Assembly (NCBI GenBank): GCA_028820405.1
Contig: JAPPJI010000002.1
Location: 1 to 54,469 of the forward strand
Length of the DNA stretch: 54,469 nt
Source of the DNA: Candidatus Kaiserbacteria bacterium
Lineage (GTDB): Bacteria > Patescibacteriota > Minisyncoccia > Phycocordibacterales > JABAAK01
Direction of reading: 5' to 3'
A model generated the notes under the pieces. That model saw only the letters and a list, made by a program, of their open reading frames with translations, was not told where the DNA came from and did not search any database. Shown one piece after another: positions 24,741 to 34,348 of this stretch; position 1 is the stretch's first letter, and each line of letters starts with the position of its first letter. The position numbers and the translations under genes were made by a program.

Positions 24741-27017
24741 CTACTGGTTTTCCGTACCACCATCTTTTTGAGCAGAGTTGTTGTTAGATGACTCATCAGT
24801 ACCCTGACTATCTTCTTCAGGTTCTTCAGATTCTTCCGCCGGTTTCTCTGCCGTATTGTCCGAGCCTCCTGTGTCACCAGACGGTGCTGAAGAGTCGTTC
24901 TGTTCCTGTTCTTTTCCTGCACTCTCATTGGCTGATTCAGATTTCTTGGATTCCTCCTCGGATTTCTCTGTTGCACTGCCTGACTCTTCCGTGTCGCCAG
25001 AAGGTGTTGGGGGGCTGTCTTGACCCTCCTTCTCTTGTTCTGGCTTTGCACCTTCTTCACTGACCGGCTTTGACTTCTCCTTATCAGCACCCTGCCCGCC
25101 CCCTGCAGATTCTTCCGCTGTATTGCTTGAGGTATCTGTACTTTCACCACCTTTTTGTTGATTAGACCCCTTTCCTTTCTCTGACTCAGGCTGTTCTCTG
25201 TCGGTGTTTTGATTGCCTGTTCCGTCAGCACCTTCTCCCTCAACAAAAGATGTTTCATTATTGATATCCTTAAACTCCGCAGTGAAGGCACTTGCGTTGG
25301 CTTCTTTCATAGCGTTATAGATTGTTTCCGCTTCCTTCTCTTGCTGCTCAATCACACGCTTAACAGCCTCGGGGTTATCAAGATTTTTAGCCCTGTTGAG
25401 AGATCCTCTCACACTCTTCAGTCCTCCCTGCCAACCCCCCTTACCGTATTGAGGAGGAAGATTCGCCCTGTTCAGAGTGCCTCCCGTGTTTTTATAGTAC
25501 TCCGCCATCTGCTCTACCGCATGAATTTTTGAAAGCAGGACACTGACAGAATCTTTCGTTTGCTTGAGATCTTCTTTCCTCCGGTCTTCAAATACCTCCT
25601 GAACCGGTCTCCCTTCATATATCGCTTTGGAAAAATCCCGAGTGTCCTTGATAACCTGTGCGGATCCTCTTGCGGTTCTCGCAGATGTATCGGCAACTGT
25701 TTTTGCAACTTCTGTCGTCCTGCTCCCCAGGTCCCCAACCTTGTTCAAAACCTTAAACCCTGCAGTTTTCAGTGTCCCTGAACCGGGAGACGGAGCAGCG
25801 GAGCTCAGCCTGCTCAAACCGGACTCCAGCCGAGACCCCAACGTGCCCGATCCGGACCGGAGAGACGGCAAAAGGGACTTCGTTACCCCCTTTGCAACAT
25901 TCAGGGTTTTCTTTGTCACCGGTGCACCGGCTTTGTACACATACGTGTTTTTCGCCATTGCATACACTTTGAAAAAACCATAGATGAGAAGACTGTTCGC
26001 AATGGTGGTCCCGACCAACATCTTTACGACACCCGGGTCAGTGCTCCCCGACGATCCGGAAGCGGAAGCAACGCTATTAATAAGTGCTTCATTCACACCG
26101 CTGCTCTCCATCACTGATCGGAATACCGCTTCATAGATATAAATGATGATTGCAAGACCAAAGATGATGATAATGGGAACAATGGTTATGTGAGAAAACC
26201 GATTCAGCCACTCACTATACCCACGGGCAATAAAGGAACCGGGCGAGCTTGAACCCATCCCTGACTTTTTTACAAAAAACCCGAGAAACGCTATCGGAGA
26301 AGTGAGGATGAGGACAATGGCAAAAAGAAACCGTTCGATGAGGAGGAGGGAGAAAGCGAGAAAACCGACAGAAAGGAAGGTATATACGATCATCTTTGAG
26401 AAAGAGTAGAGGAGGGGAAAAGCATTTTGTGTTGAAAGCGAAGAGAGACCGATGGCCAGGTTGATCTCCTCCTCAAAAACATCCATTTTTGCAAACGTAT
26501 TCGCGTCAAACACCTGATCACCAAAGATGATGAGGATGACATGCGAAAGGTCAACCAGAAAGAAGGCGATAAATCCGCTGAAGTTCACAAAAACAGCGGC
26601 GCCGACGAGTGCGAGAAGGGTCTTGGTCCGATTAATACCGAAAGCACTTTCAGAAAGTATCGTCAGGATTGATGAGAAGATGAAGAGGATGACAATGACG
26701 ATGTTCACCAGATCACGAAAAATTCCCCAGATTCCGCTCAAACCGGAAAACGGTCCGTCACTTGACCAATACGAACCGAAATCAATGATGGTAAAGTTAA
26801 AGGTTGAGAGGAAAATCGTCCGGCAAATATCAAATAGCGGATTCAGGATGGAGTCGGCAAACCAGCCAAACAGCTTGCCGGCAACCTCAAACATTGTTTC
26901 AGTGAAATCATCCGAAGCACTTTGTGCCCAAACGTCAGTTGTTGCGGTAAAAAGAACAATACCGAGCAGTGCTATTGAGAGGAGGAGAGGCCAATGCTTC
27001 CCGATAAAACGCATCAT
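24741..27017 (-). CDS. VirB6/TrbL-like inner-membrane protein with acidic tail
   Basis: 758 residues. A signal-like N-terminus (LFTATTDVWAQ) precedes seven or eight membrane helices (about 70-310) with the layout of type IV secretion channel proteins VirB6/TrbL, including the central SPIAFLGFF and a following amphipathic region. Residues about 360-590 are helical and soluble. The last 160 residues are a Ser/Glu/Lys/Gly low-complexity tail with imperfect repeats such as APSGDTGGSD and SGDTEESGSA. TATACT followed by AAGGTGG lies just before the ATG. It is downstream of the giant surface protein, 41 bp apart; a shared export system is plausible. No VirB4 ATPase is in the window. Confidence 0.75.
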   Translation of the reverse strand: MMRFIGKHWPLLLSIALLGIVLFTATTDVWAQSASDDFTETMFEVAGKLFGWFADSILNPLFDICRTIFLSTFNFTIIDFGSYWSSDGPFSGLSGIWGIFRDLVNIVIVILFIFSSILTILSESAFGINRTKTLLALVGAAVFVNFSGFIAFFLVDLSHVILIIFGDQVFDANTFAKMDVFEEEINLAIGLSSLSTQNAFPLLYSFSKMIVYTFLSVGFLAFSLLLIERFLFAIVLILTSPIAFLGFFVKKSGMGSSSPGSFIARGYSEWLNRFSHITIVPIIIIFGLAIIIYIYEAVFRSVMESSGVNEALINSVASASGSSGSTDPGVVKMLVGTTIANSLLIYGFFKVYAMAKNTYVYKAGAPVTKKTLNVAKGVTKSLLPSLRSGSGTLGSRLESGLSRLSSAAPSPGSGTLKTAGFKVLNKVGDLGSRTTEVAKTVADTSARTARGSAQVIKDTRDFSKAIYEGRPVQEVFEDRRKEDLKQTKDSVSVLLSKIHAVEQMAEYYKNTGGTLNRANLPPQYGKGGWQGGLKSVRGSLNRAKNLDNPEAVKRVIEQQEKEAETIYNAMKEANASAFTAEFKDINNETSFVEGEGADGTGNQNTDREQPESEKGKGSNQQKGGESTDTSSNTAEESAGGGQGADKEKSKPVSEEGAKPEQEKEGQDSPPTPSGDTEESGSATEKSEEESKKSESANESAGKEQEQNDSSAPSGDTGGSDNTAEKPAEESEEPEEDSQGTDESSNNNSAQKDGGTENQ

Positions 27018-27058
27018 ATACCACCTTAGTATACCACCCGAGCTTTCCTAACAGCACG

Positions 27059-30000
27059 CTACGGACGGTACTCATGATTACATTCTTCGGTAACTTTTGC
27101 GACGGTTCTTTGCTTTTGCATCTCTTCTACACAGTTACGCAATATTGCGGCGTTGCGGTAGTACTGGAACTCCTCCTTGTCTTTCCGATACTTCTCATAC
27201 TTTGCCGCAGCAGCTTCATGATCGCCGACCAATTCGTCAAACTTGTTACCGAGGTAGAAGCTGACACTTGTTCCCTCCGTACCTACCGCAGGAGGCGGAA
27301 CAATGGTGAAGATGTCTTCTATCCGCTTCTGCTCAGAACTGCTGTCAGTGGCAGGAAGTTCGACTATCTTTGGATTTTCCGTACTTGAGTAGAGAAAACG
27401 GACAAGATTTTTAATGTCCAGTGCAGTCTGCACCAGAACACGATCAATGTATTCTCCGAATTCTTTAACGGTACATCCGATTGAGGTGTACCGGAGCACG
27501 GACCCTTGTGTGGAGAACGTATATCTCTCACCTCCGGCAGCCGGCACATCACAGCCGTGACCCGGTACGAGATATCTGGTGTAGCCCCTGTTTCCTTCGC
27601 TCACAAGAACCGGGGCCTCTCCTGTTTCAAGGAGCCGGTACGCCGTTGCAGAGACGCTTTCGTCAAATCCGTCCCGACATATTTCCTGATCATCTTCAAA
27701 CACCTTACTACAGTCACCTGCCAGCTTGTTATCATAGTCACCAAGAATTGACAGGTCGTGATTCTCCGCAACGTGGAGATGGAACTTTACCGTATCTTCA
27801 TACATACGACGGTACGCATTGATTCGGGACCGTAAACTACGCAGATACCTTCTCTCAGCTGACCCTGCAAAAGATCCTTCCCGCACATCGTCATACCAAA
27901 CATACTCTGTTTGATCACCTCGTTGACGCAGTCTCCATCCGTTGATAATGCTGTTTCGTATAAACTGATCGAGGCCTGATGCACTTCCGATCGACCGATC
28001 GTTAGCCACATCAACACCTTTCACCGTTGAGATAAATGCATGCAGACTTCCTGAACCGCCGGTCCCCAATTTAATTTTCAGATCACCTATTTGCCTCGGA
28101 TCCCTCGGATTAAACCAATCAAAAGCAGATCTGTTCGTCTGAATCTGCGTGTTGTCAGCAATTATGTTGTCGTCCAGGTATTGAAGGATCAGGTACGCAT
28201 CACGAACTACTATCTGTGCTTTTGCTAATTGATAGTACGGGCTTAAGAAGGTGTCTTTGGACGTGCTCACCTGTTCCGGAGTGAACAGTTCATCGTTTAT
28301 ACCGGCAAAGTTTCTCAGGCTCGCCACATAACCTGCATCTCTGAGTTCTGATCGTGTTGCGTGATGTATGCCGACCATTGAATTGTACTCACCGAGCCCG
28401 TTCTGCACCTTTTTAACAAGACCGACGATGGTGTTTTTGAAGATGGCGGAAAAGAGCTCTCCGAATTCATCAATCTGGTTCACGCCGTCAAGATTTCTGT
28501 TGTCATTTCTTCGTATTTGCTCATTGATGTCATCAGCATTCGCCAACTTTTCAATACACAACTCTTTGTCCTCAACGTTATTCTCTTCCTCACACTCCTT
28601 CCATATGTTAACCGTGTTGTCATCATTCCCTTTGCCGACTTTTTCATCCAACTCCTCTTTAGCATCCCTTACCTCATCCTCGAGCATACCCTCAACACTC
28701 GCCACGGTCGGTGCATTAGCGCCTTTCACTGCTTCAGAAACAGCTTCTTCTTCAGCCTTTTCGGTTGAACGATCCCTGCGGCGCTCGCCGGGAAATCCGA
28801 GGTGACTACTGAGGTCAAAGTATGCGGTTCTTCCCCGACGATCAAACCCGTAGTCATCACGGGCATCACGACTGATTCTGAAAACGGGAGGGGTGATTCT
28901 GAGCACCGTCTGCACATACATACCGTCAATCGGTATGGGAGACCGCCTGCAAAGAGAGGTAAAATGATCGGGATCGGAACCTCCTCCGACCTCCACGGCA
29001 GAGAATCCGACCTCTTTTTCAAGAAGAACTGATGCGTGTGAACCCTGCTCGGGGTTGAAACGATGACTCCACTCCCTGCTGTCTGTAGACAGCACTTCAC
29101 TGCCTGAGAGTGCGTCACCGACCGCAACAGTAGCACACCACCGACTGCTATCAAACGCGGTGAGACAGTCCTCTATACGCTGACAACCCCAACCGGACAC
29201 CCCTCGCAACTTGTCAGCAATAGACGGATCCGCAAGGGTCCTGCCGCCCACATGATGTTTCAAATAGAGGCGAAGGACGACAGCAAACCCCGTACTGCTG
29301 TTTTCTAAGTTATAGAGCGGCCGCTCTGCAACGACGGAATGGATTGTCGTATCCGCAGCCCATTGAGGCAATTGATTCTCTATTTCGTCAAGAGAATATG
29401 AGAGACGATTTCCTTGTGACGGATTCCATGCAAGATTTGGCTCATCTCGCACCGCCTTTCTTGAAATAAAGACAGACCAGTCACCTGCGGCAAGATCATC
29501 AACGGTCACTACACTCGCACTATCAGAACTCACCGGAGACACGGCCTCAACAAATGCTATTGCCTCCCGTCGTGCTTTCTCCAAGTCAATAGTATACGTA
29601 GAACCCGGATCCGTTATGTACAAATCCCGTTCTCTCACCAAACCAACAGAGAGAATCTCTGTTTTCTTCAAAACATCGGTCGGGTCTTCAATAAACCCTT
29701 CCACTTTGTTATAGATACCGGTTACATTCTTTAACGCCTGAGACCCGGTACATCGAGGCGGTCTCCTTTTAATATTGCGGTACTTGAGGTAGAGGTGTTG
29801 TGATATATCTATGTTAAAACCATTGACATCACACAGGAATCCGAGGTTGTTTCTGTCGATAATTCTTCCCGTTGCGTCATCAAGCAAATCTTTCAAATAG
29901 CGCTCCTTGTTGGTAAAGAATGGATTTTTCCCGTTAAAACCACTGAGAGCATATTCGGAATAATCCGCCGCCATCTTTGCCGCTATATCAAACGCAATTT

Positions 30001-33000
30001 CCTTGGCAATCGGATCAAGCATGCACTCTTTCACCGCCTGTACCGGGTCAATCCGCAGTCCTGTGTCAATCTTGGTTCCCAAAACCGAACCACCAATGGC
30101 AATAAGAGAGTTGACACCACAGGCAACGAAACTTCCTAAAATAGTGGCAAAGACGCCGGTGACCGCCTGCTCAAAGAAACTGTCAACATCAATATCACCG
30201 CCTCCTTCAGAGAGGTATGGTGCAGCTGCGCCATATTCTCCGGTATACACAGAACTATACTCCCCGGTCTCCGGCAACGTGGTCACCTCCAGACATCCGT
30301 GTCCCGTACTGTCATCGGCATCAGAGACGGTACCGTCACTAAATAGAAGAGAGAAGACAACCTTGAAGGAATACGTCTGGTTAGACGTCAGTCCGCCAAC
30401 AACCATGTCATAGAATGGTGCATTAATCGTGAAGTACTGATTATCATCCCGTACATCTCCCGGATTAAGGAACCTTCTCTCTCGCTGTTTCTGCCCTGCA
30501 ACACACCCCCTCCCAAGGTACGGCACGACGGTAAACTGCTGCACTTGGTAGTCACCCGACCGGCTGCTGTAACAGATTGAATCTTCAATAACAGAAAGAG
30601 TGACCGCGTTTTGAGATACACCGCCTTCCCGAACAATAAATGATACCGGATCAATACAGTCCAGAGGCTCAACCGGCGGCGTATCCGTGCCAAAATCAAT
30701 GACCGGCGGTGTGGCAGGGTCAAATACCTGACCAGAAGCGGTAAGAGTTATCGCAAAACAGTCCGAGAGATCGCCAAAACCGATATCGTTTCTTGCACGA
30801 ACACGAAATGAGTAAGTCCCGTTTAGATCACCGGGCAGTACCCGCTGCGTACTTGTTGTCGAGTAGATTCTTTGATTGGTAAAGGTAACACCACAACTGC
30901 CGCCACGGAATTGAAAAACTTCGTACCCTCTAACAGGAGACCCGTTACTGTCAGGAGCATCCCATACTAAGCTGATCCGTGCTCCCTCCGACTCATCTCG
31001 GACATTTTCCGGTGCACCAGGACGACCCGACCGTGTCGGGTCACGGGGAGAAGGTTCGTCGCCTCCGTCATCTTCACCCTCATCCCTATCATCATCTTCA
31101 GGAACCTCGGGAATCGTTGTATCGTCACCCGGTCCGCGGAAAAAGAGTGATGTTTCGTCCGGTTCCCGGTCACCGTCAAAATCAATCTCTGTTTCACCAT
31201 CCCCTCCGTCATCTGAAATATCATCCGGATCAATACCATCACCACTATCTGTTGCGATGAGGAGGTTGATGTACTCCCTCCGGGTACCGGGATCACTGAG
31301 AATAGTATAGGACTCAAATGCGTTTCGGAAGGATCGGAACAGAAAGAAGAAATTCGGCAACGGCGGGAAAGTAAACTCTGGAACAGTGAAGTCAAACTCC
31401 GGAGTGACAAATCTGAAATTTGAGTTCGTGAGATCAAGCTCAGGAGGAACAAAACTGAACTCTGGATCAACAGGGTCAAAACCCGGAGGGATGAAATTGA
31501 ATTCGGGGTTGGTGGGGTCAAAACCGGGATTGGTAAATCTGAAGTTCGGGTTGTTGAAATTAAATGTCGGAGAGGTGAACGCGAACAAAAAGCGTGGCAG
31601 CGGCGGGATAAGAGGTCCGAACGTGTCTCCGGAACTGTCATCGGTATCATCATCAGATACCCTCGTTGTGGTGGAAAGACATGGTGAATACTCACTGGCA
31701 CCCGCAGCATTTCTTGCCCGAATCCTGAATGAATAATCTGTTTCCGGCCGGGCACTCACACGAACAGCGGTGTCCTCAGGTTCAATAAACCGCTCATAGG
31801 GCTGACCCTGACACTCATTCCCGTTATGCTGTCGCAGTTCATACCGAATGATCGGAGTGGCACTCTCCGGTCTGTTCCATCTCAAGGCAACAAAGAAAGA
31901 ACTTGTCAGTTGAACTTGAAGATTTGGTGTACCGGGAGATCCCGGATCTGACGGTGGTGTGTCAGAATCGTTTTCTGTTTTTACCGAAATACAGTCTGAA
32001 AGCTCACTCACTCCAAAGTAGTTTCCGGAACGAATCTGAAACGAATACTCAGTATCCATAGTACCGGAGATGATTTTTTCTGTTTCATCGGCATCAACAC
32101 GATACGTCGCGACACGGTCGGTACAATCGATTCCTCGATATTGAATGATATCGTAGTATTCAATACCAAATCCGTTGTCCTCTACCGGATCCCACACAAC
32201 TTTGATAAAACCCATCCCGAATCCGTCAAACCGAAAATTTTCCGGCGTGCCCGGAGCCCGTGGATCTTGTCCGGGAAGCGGTCCATCCCCCGACAGACAC
32301 TCTGAAAAGACACTTGCCCCGTCATTGGTAACGACACGAATCCTGAACGAGTACGATACATCTTCTTCAATGCCGGTTACTCGCGTTGCTGTTTCATCTC
32401 CCGCAACTCTTAATTCCCTCTCCGGTGTCCCGGCACAGGAGTCGCCGCGAAATACCTGTATGTGGTAGTAGGAGATGTTGTCCGGATTGATACCGGTTGG
32501 TATGTCCCATGCAAGGTCAATGTATCCCGATCCTCTTGATACAACCCTGAAGTTTTGTGGCGTTGACGGTGGTGTGTCGGTTTTTTCAAAATGCGGAAAA
32601 GTAATTGACGGAATATTATTGTCACGCTGCACAAAAACAGCGAAAGGAGAGACACGAACGCCGTCTCTGAAAAAGAGGGTGCTGCCGTCATATTCTAATG
32701 ACAAACGGTCATCAGTGATTGGCTGTGCCACTGTCAGGACAATGACTCCGTCGGAGAGTTGTGCATGGGTCACCTGCACTGAAGGGTCTGAAAACTGAAA
32801 GTCGGCAGGACTGACCTTTCCGCTGAATCCGCCTCTTGTCATGAGGTAGACAGATGTTCCGTCTGCATATGCAACGATCCCCGGCAATCCAAGCGTGTCG
32901 AACGCACTGGAAAAACGGCGGCTGGCGAGAGAAAAGGCATTTTCTATTTCTTCTTGTGTTGCGTCTCTCTCAAGTCCGAGGACATCAAAGTACCCTTCAT

Positions 33001-33424
33001 CACCTGACAAAAGATTGTCATAGATGCGGCGCTGATCCTGGTCAAGAAGGAGGAAGCAGGCCTGTCGTATGAGAGCAAGTAGTTCAGGAACGTCTCGATA
33101 GAGGTTGGATTGACGATCACAGGCTTCCCGAATTTCACCTTCTGACGCACCCCGATCAACACCCAGCACCTCATATAGTGTCAGGACACCCTGATCATCA
33201 TCGGAAATTCCCTGAAGAAGCAGGTCAGATGACTCCTCTCCCACCCTATCACTACCGCCAATAATGTCGGCAGAGTCTGTTTTTTCTCCCACTTCCAGCG
33301 GTCCCGGAACGTCATCACCGGAGAACAAGAACCATGATCCGACACCGACCACCGTTGTTGCCGCGATACCGCTTATGATAACAGCTGGTGCAATACCCCG
33401 AGCAACATTTTTAAGCGGAAACAT
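27059..33424 (-). CDS. giant membrane-anchored protein with J-domain-like and fibronectin III modules
   Basis: 2121 residues. An N-terminal membrane helix (about 10-33) has no clear cleavage site. Residues about 78-175 hold two J-domain-like segments (LYEVLGVDRGASEGEIREA; YFDVLGLERDATQEEI) that lack the HPD tripeptide. Three fibronectin III domains follow (about 285-380, 390-485, 495-590), then a Pro/Phe/Asn repeat (about 610-700), a J-domain-like tail (YTILSDPGTRREY), a fourth fibronectin III (about 810-905) and a degenerate fifth. Each fibronectin domain has a Cys before the middle strands and one near the end (RGDSCAG/SECLS type), suggesting a disulfide. The last 1000 residues are unassigned, with a hydrophobic stretch near 1100. 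TATACT ends 6 nt before the ATG. Confidence 0.85.
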   Translation of the reverse strand: MFPLKNVARGIAPAVIISGIAATTVVGVGSWFLFSGDDVPGPLEVGEKTDSADIIGGSDRVGEESSDLLLQGISDDDQGVLTLYEVLGVDRGASEGEIREACDRQSNLYRDVPELLALIRQACFLLLDQDQRRIYDNLLSGDEGYFDVLGLERDATQEEIENAFSLASRRFSSAFDTLGLPGIVAYADGTSVYLMTRGGFSGKVSPADFQFSDPSVQVTHAQLSDGVIVLTVAQPITDDRLSLEYDGSTLFFRDGVRVSPFAVFVQRDNNIPSITFPHFEKTDTPPSTPQNFRVVSRGSGYIDLAWDIPTGINPDNISYYHIQVFRGDSCAGTPERELRVAGDETATRVTGIEEDVSYSFRIRVVTNDGASVFSECLSGDGPLPGQDPRAPGTPENFRFDGFGMGFIKVVWDPVEDNGFGIEYYDIIQYRGIDCTDRVATYRVDADETEKIISGTMDTEYSFQIRSGNYFGVSELSDCISVKTENDSDTPPSDPGSPGTPNLQVQLTSSFFVALRWNRPESATPIIRYELRQHNGNECQGQPYERFIEPEDTAVRVSARPETDYSFRIRARNAAGASEYSPCLSTTTRVSDDDTDDSSGDTFGPLIPPLPRFLFAFTSPTFNFNNPNFRFTNPGFDPTNPEFNFIPPGFDPVDPEFSFVPPELDLTNSNFRFVTPEFDFTVPEFTFPPLPNFFFLFRSFRNAFESYTILSDPGTRREYINLLIATDSGDGIDPDDISDDGGDGETEIDFDGDREPDETSLFFRGPGDDTTIPEVPEDDDRDEGEDDGGDEPSPRDPTRSGRPGAPENVRDESEGARISLVWDAPDSNGSPVRGYEVFQFRGGSCGVTFTNQRIYSTTSTQRVLPGDLNGTYSFRVRARNDIGFGDLSDCFAITLTASGQVFDPATPPVIDFGTDTPPVEPLDCIDPVSFIVREGGVSQNAVTLSVIEDSICYSSRSGDYQVQQFTVVPYLGRGCVAGQKQRERRFLNPGDVRDDNQYFTINAPFYDMVVGGLTSNQTYSFKVVFSLLFSDGTVSDADDSTGHGCLEVTTLPETGEYSSVYTGEYGAAAPYLSEGGGDIDVDSFFEQAVTGVFATILGSFVACGVNSLIAIGGSVLGTKIDTGLRIDPVQAVKECMLDPIAKEIAFDIAAKMAADYSEYALSGFNGKNPFFTNKERYLKDLLDDATGRIIDRNNLGFLCDVNGFNIDISQHLYLKYRNIKRRPPRCTGSQALKNVTGIYNKVEGFIEDPTDVLKKTEILSVGLVRERDLYITDPGSTYTIDLEKARREAIAFVEAVSPVSSDSASVVTVDDLAAGDWSVFISRKAVRDEPNLAWNPSQGNRLSYSLDEIENQLPQWAADTTIHSVVAERPLYNLENSSTGFAVVLRLYLKHHVGGRTLADPSIADKLRGVSGWGCQRIEDCLTAFDSSRWCATVAVGDALSGSEVLSTDSREWSHRFNPEQGSHASVLLEKEVGFSAVEVGGGSDPDHFTSLCRRSPIPIDGMYVQTVLRITPPVFRISRDARDDYGFDRRGRTAYFDLSSHLGFPGERRRDRSTEKAEEEAVSEAVKGANAPTVASVEGMLEDEVRDAKEELDEKVGKGNDDNTVNIWKECEEENNVEDKELCIEKLANADDINEQIRRNDNRNLDGVNQIDEFGELFSAIFKNTIVGLVKKVQNGLGEYNSMVGIHHATRSELRDAGYVASLRNFAGINDELFTPEQVSTSKDTFLSPYYQLAKAQIVVRDAYLILQYLDDNIIADNTQIQTNRSAFDWFNPRDPRQIGDLKIKLGTGGSGSLHAFISTVKGVDVANDRSIGSASGLDQFIRNSIINGWRLRQRGDQTEYVWYDDVREGSFAGSAERRYLRSLRSRINAYRRMYEDTVKFHLHVAENHDLSILGDYDNKLAGDCSKVFEDDQEICRDGFDESVSATAYRLLETGEAPVLVSEGNRGYTRYLVPGHGCDVPAAGGERYTFSTQGSVLRYTSIGCTVKEFGEYIDRVLVQTALDIKNLVRFLYSSTENPKIVELPATDSSSEQKRIEDIFTIVPPPAVGTEGTSVSFYLGNKFDELVGDHEAAAAKYEKYRKDKEEFQYYRNAAILRNCVEEMQKQRTVAKVTEECNHEYRP
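31350..31590 (-). repeat. tandem PxFxF repeat within the giant gene
   Basis: Encodes about eight units of roughly 8-11 residues on the theme PxFxFxxPxF (for example NNPNFRFTNPGFDPTNPEF), with hydrophobic aromatic residues alternating with Asn/Pro/Asp. The units differ in DNA sequence, so it is an old, diverged repeat rather than a recent expansion. Confidence 0.8.
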
Positions 33425-33458
33425 AGTAACAGTATATCGGGAAAACCAACCTATTTAC

Positions 33459-34346
33459 CTACTCTTCCTGTTGCAAAAGGTAGTATGTTTCCTTCACCGC
33501 ACGCTTCAAACGATCGTTCACTTCAGCAATCTGTTCTTCGGTCGTTTCTCCTTCCGGAAACGGCACATACAATGCACCGGTGTTCATGAGAAAGAGAACA
33601 AAGAAGTAATCTTCGGAACGATTTGAAGTAATTGCAACTGAAAGTGCCTCACAGATGTAAACAAATCGCTCAAGAACGACAAAGTAGTATGAAAATATGT
33701 CAGCGGGAACAGCTCGCGGGAACAGCTCAAGTGCCCGGGTACAGTGTGCCTGTGCCTGAGAAGCCTCACGAAGCACATTTTTGTTTTGCGAAAACAGTTC
33801 AGCAATGTACTCGTTCAGCGGACGCTTAAATTTCGCTGTTTCCTGAAGTGCCTGCATAAACCTGCTTAACACATCGGTGCGTGACACCCCGTCGTCAACA
33901 CGAAGCACAACTTCGGGCAGTGATCGTTCACCGATTTCATTGAGAAAATAATCAGTCGAATCAGAGACAAACCGATTCTGTTCTTCTTTTGTGAGAGAAT
34001 CCACATCATCAATACCGAGCAACAGCCGACGGGAAATGTCTTTGGTAAACTCACCCGGTCCTTCGTAGATAAGGTCTTCTGCAAGCACGTCATCGGGAAT
34101 CATCACATCACTATGCTTCGGGAAAGAGGTCGGGTCATCAACATCAGACCCTGCGATCTCTTCCAGCCAGTCAGGAATGTCATCTCCGTCGCGGTCAAAC
34201 ATTTCTGCTGACTCTCGGTATGATTTAATTTGGACGAGGGAGACTTCCTCCACTCCTCCGGGACTGCGGAGTGCAGCGTACAGTATTGCCGAAAGAGCGA
34301 CAGCAAACACAATCACGATCACCAACCCTCGGCTTGTAAACGGCAT
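33459..34346 (-). CDS. membrane-anchored protein with calcium-binding-type repeat
   Basis: 295 residues from the ATG at 34346, 2 nt after the rsmA stop. An N-terminal membrane helix (about 8-27) is followed by FDRDGDDIPDWLEEIAGSD, a DxDxDxxxD thrombospondin-type-3-like calcium site. The rest is helical. No family beyond this motif was recognised. It sits between rsmA and the giant surface gene and should be exported by the same route, so a role in the envelope complex is inferred. Confidence 0.75.
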   Translation of the reverse strand: MPFTSRGLVIVIVFAVALSAILYAALRSPGGVEEVSLVQIKSYRESAEMFDRDGDDIPDWLEEIAGSDVDDPTSFPKHSDVMIPDDVLAEDLIYEGPGEFTKDISRRLLLGIDDVDSLTKEEQNRFVSDSTDYFLNEIGERSLPEVVLRVDDGVSRTDVLSRFMQALQETAKFKRPLNEYIAELFSQNKNVLREASQAQAHCTRALELFPRAVPADIFSYYFVVLERFVYICEALSVAITSNRSEDYFFVLFLMNTGALYVPFPEGETTEEQIAEVNDRLKRAVKETYYLLQQEE

Positions 34347-34348
34347 TT

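Noticed and set aside
31386-31736. + strand Gly/Ser/Asn-rich frame
   Set aside because: Mirror of the PxFxF repeat in the giant gene; no start signals.
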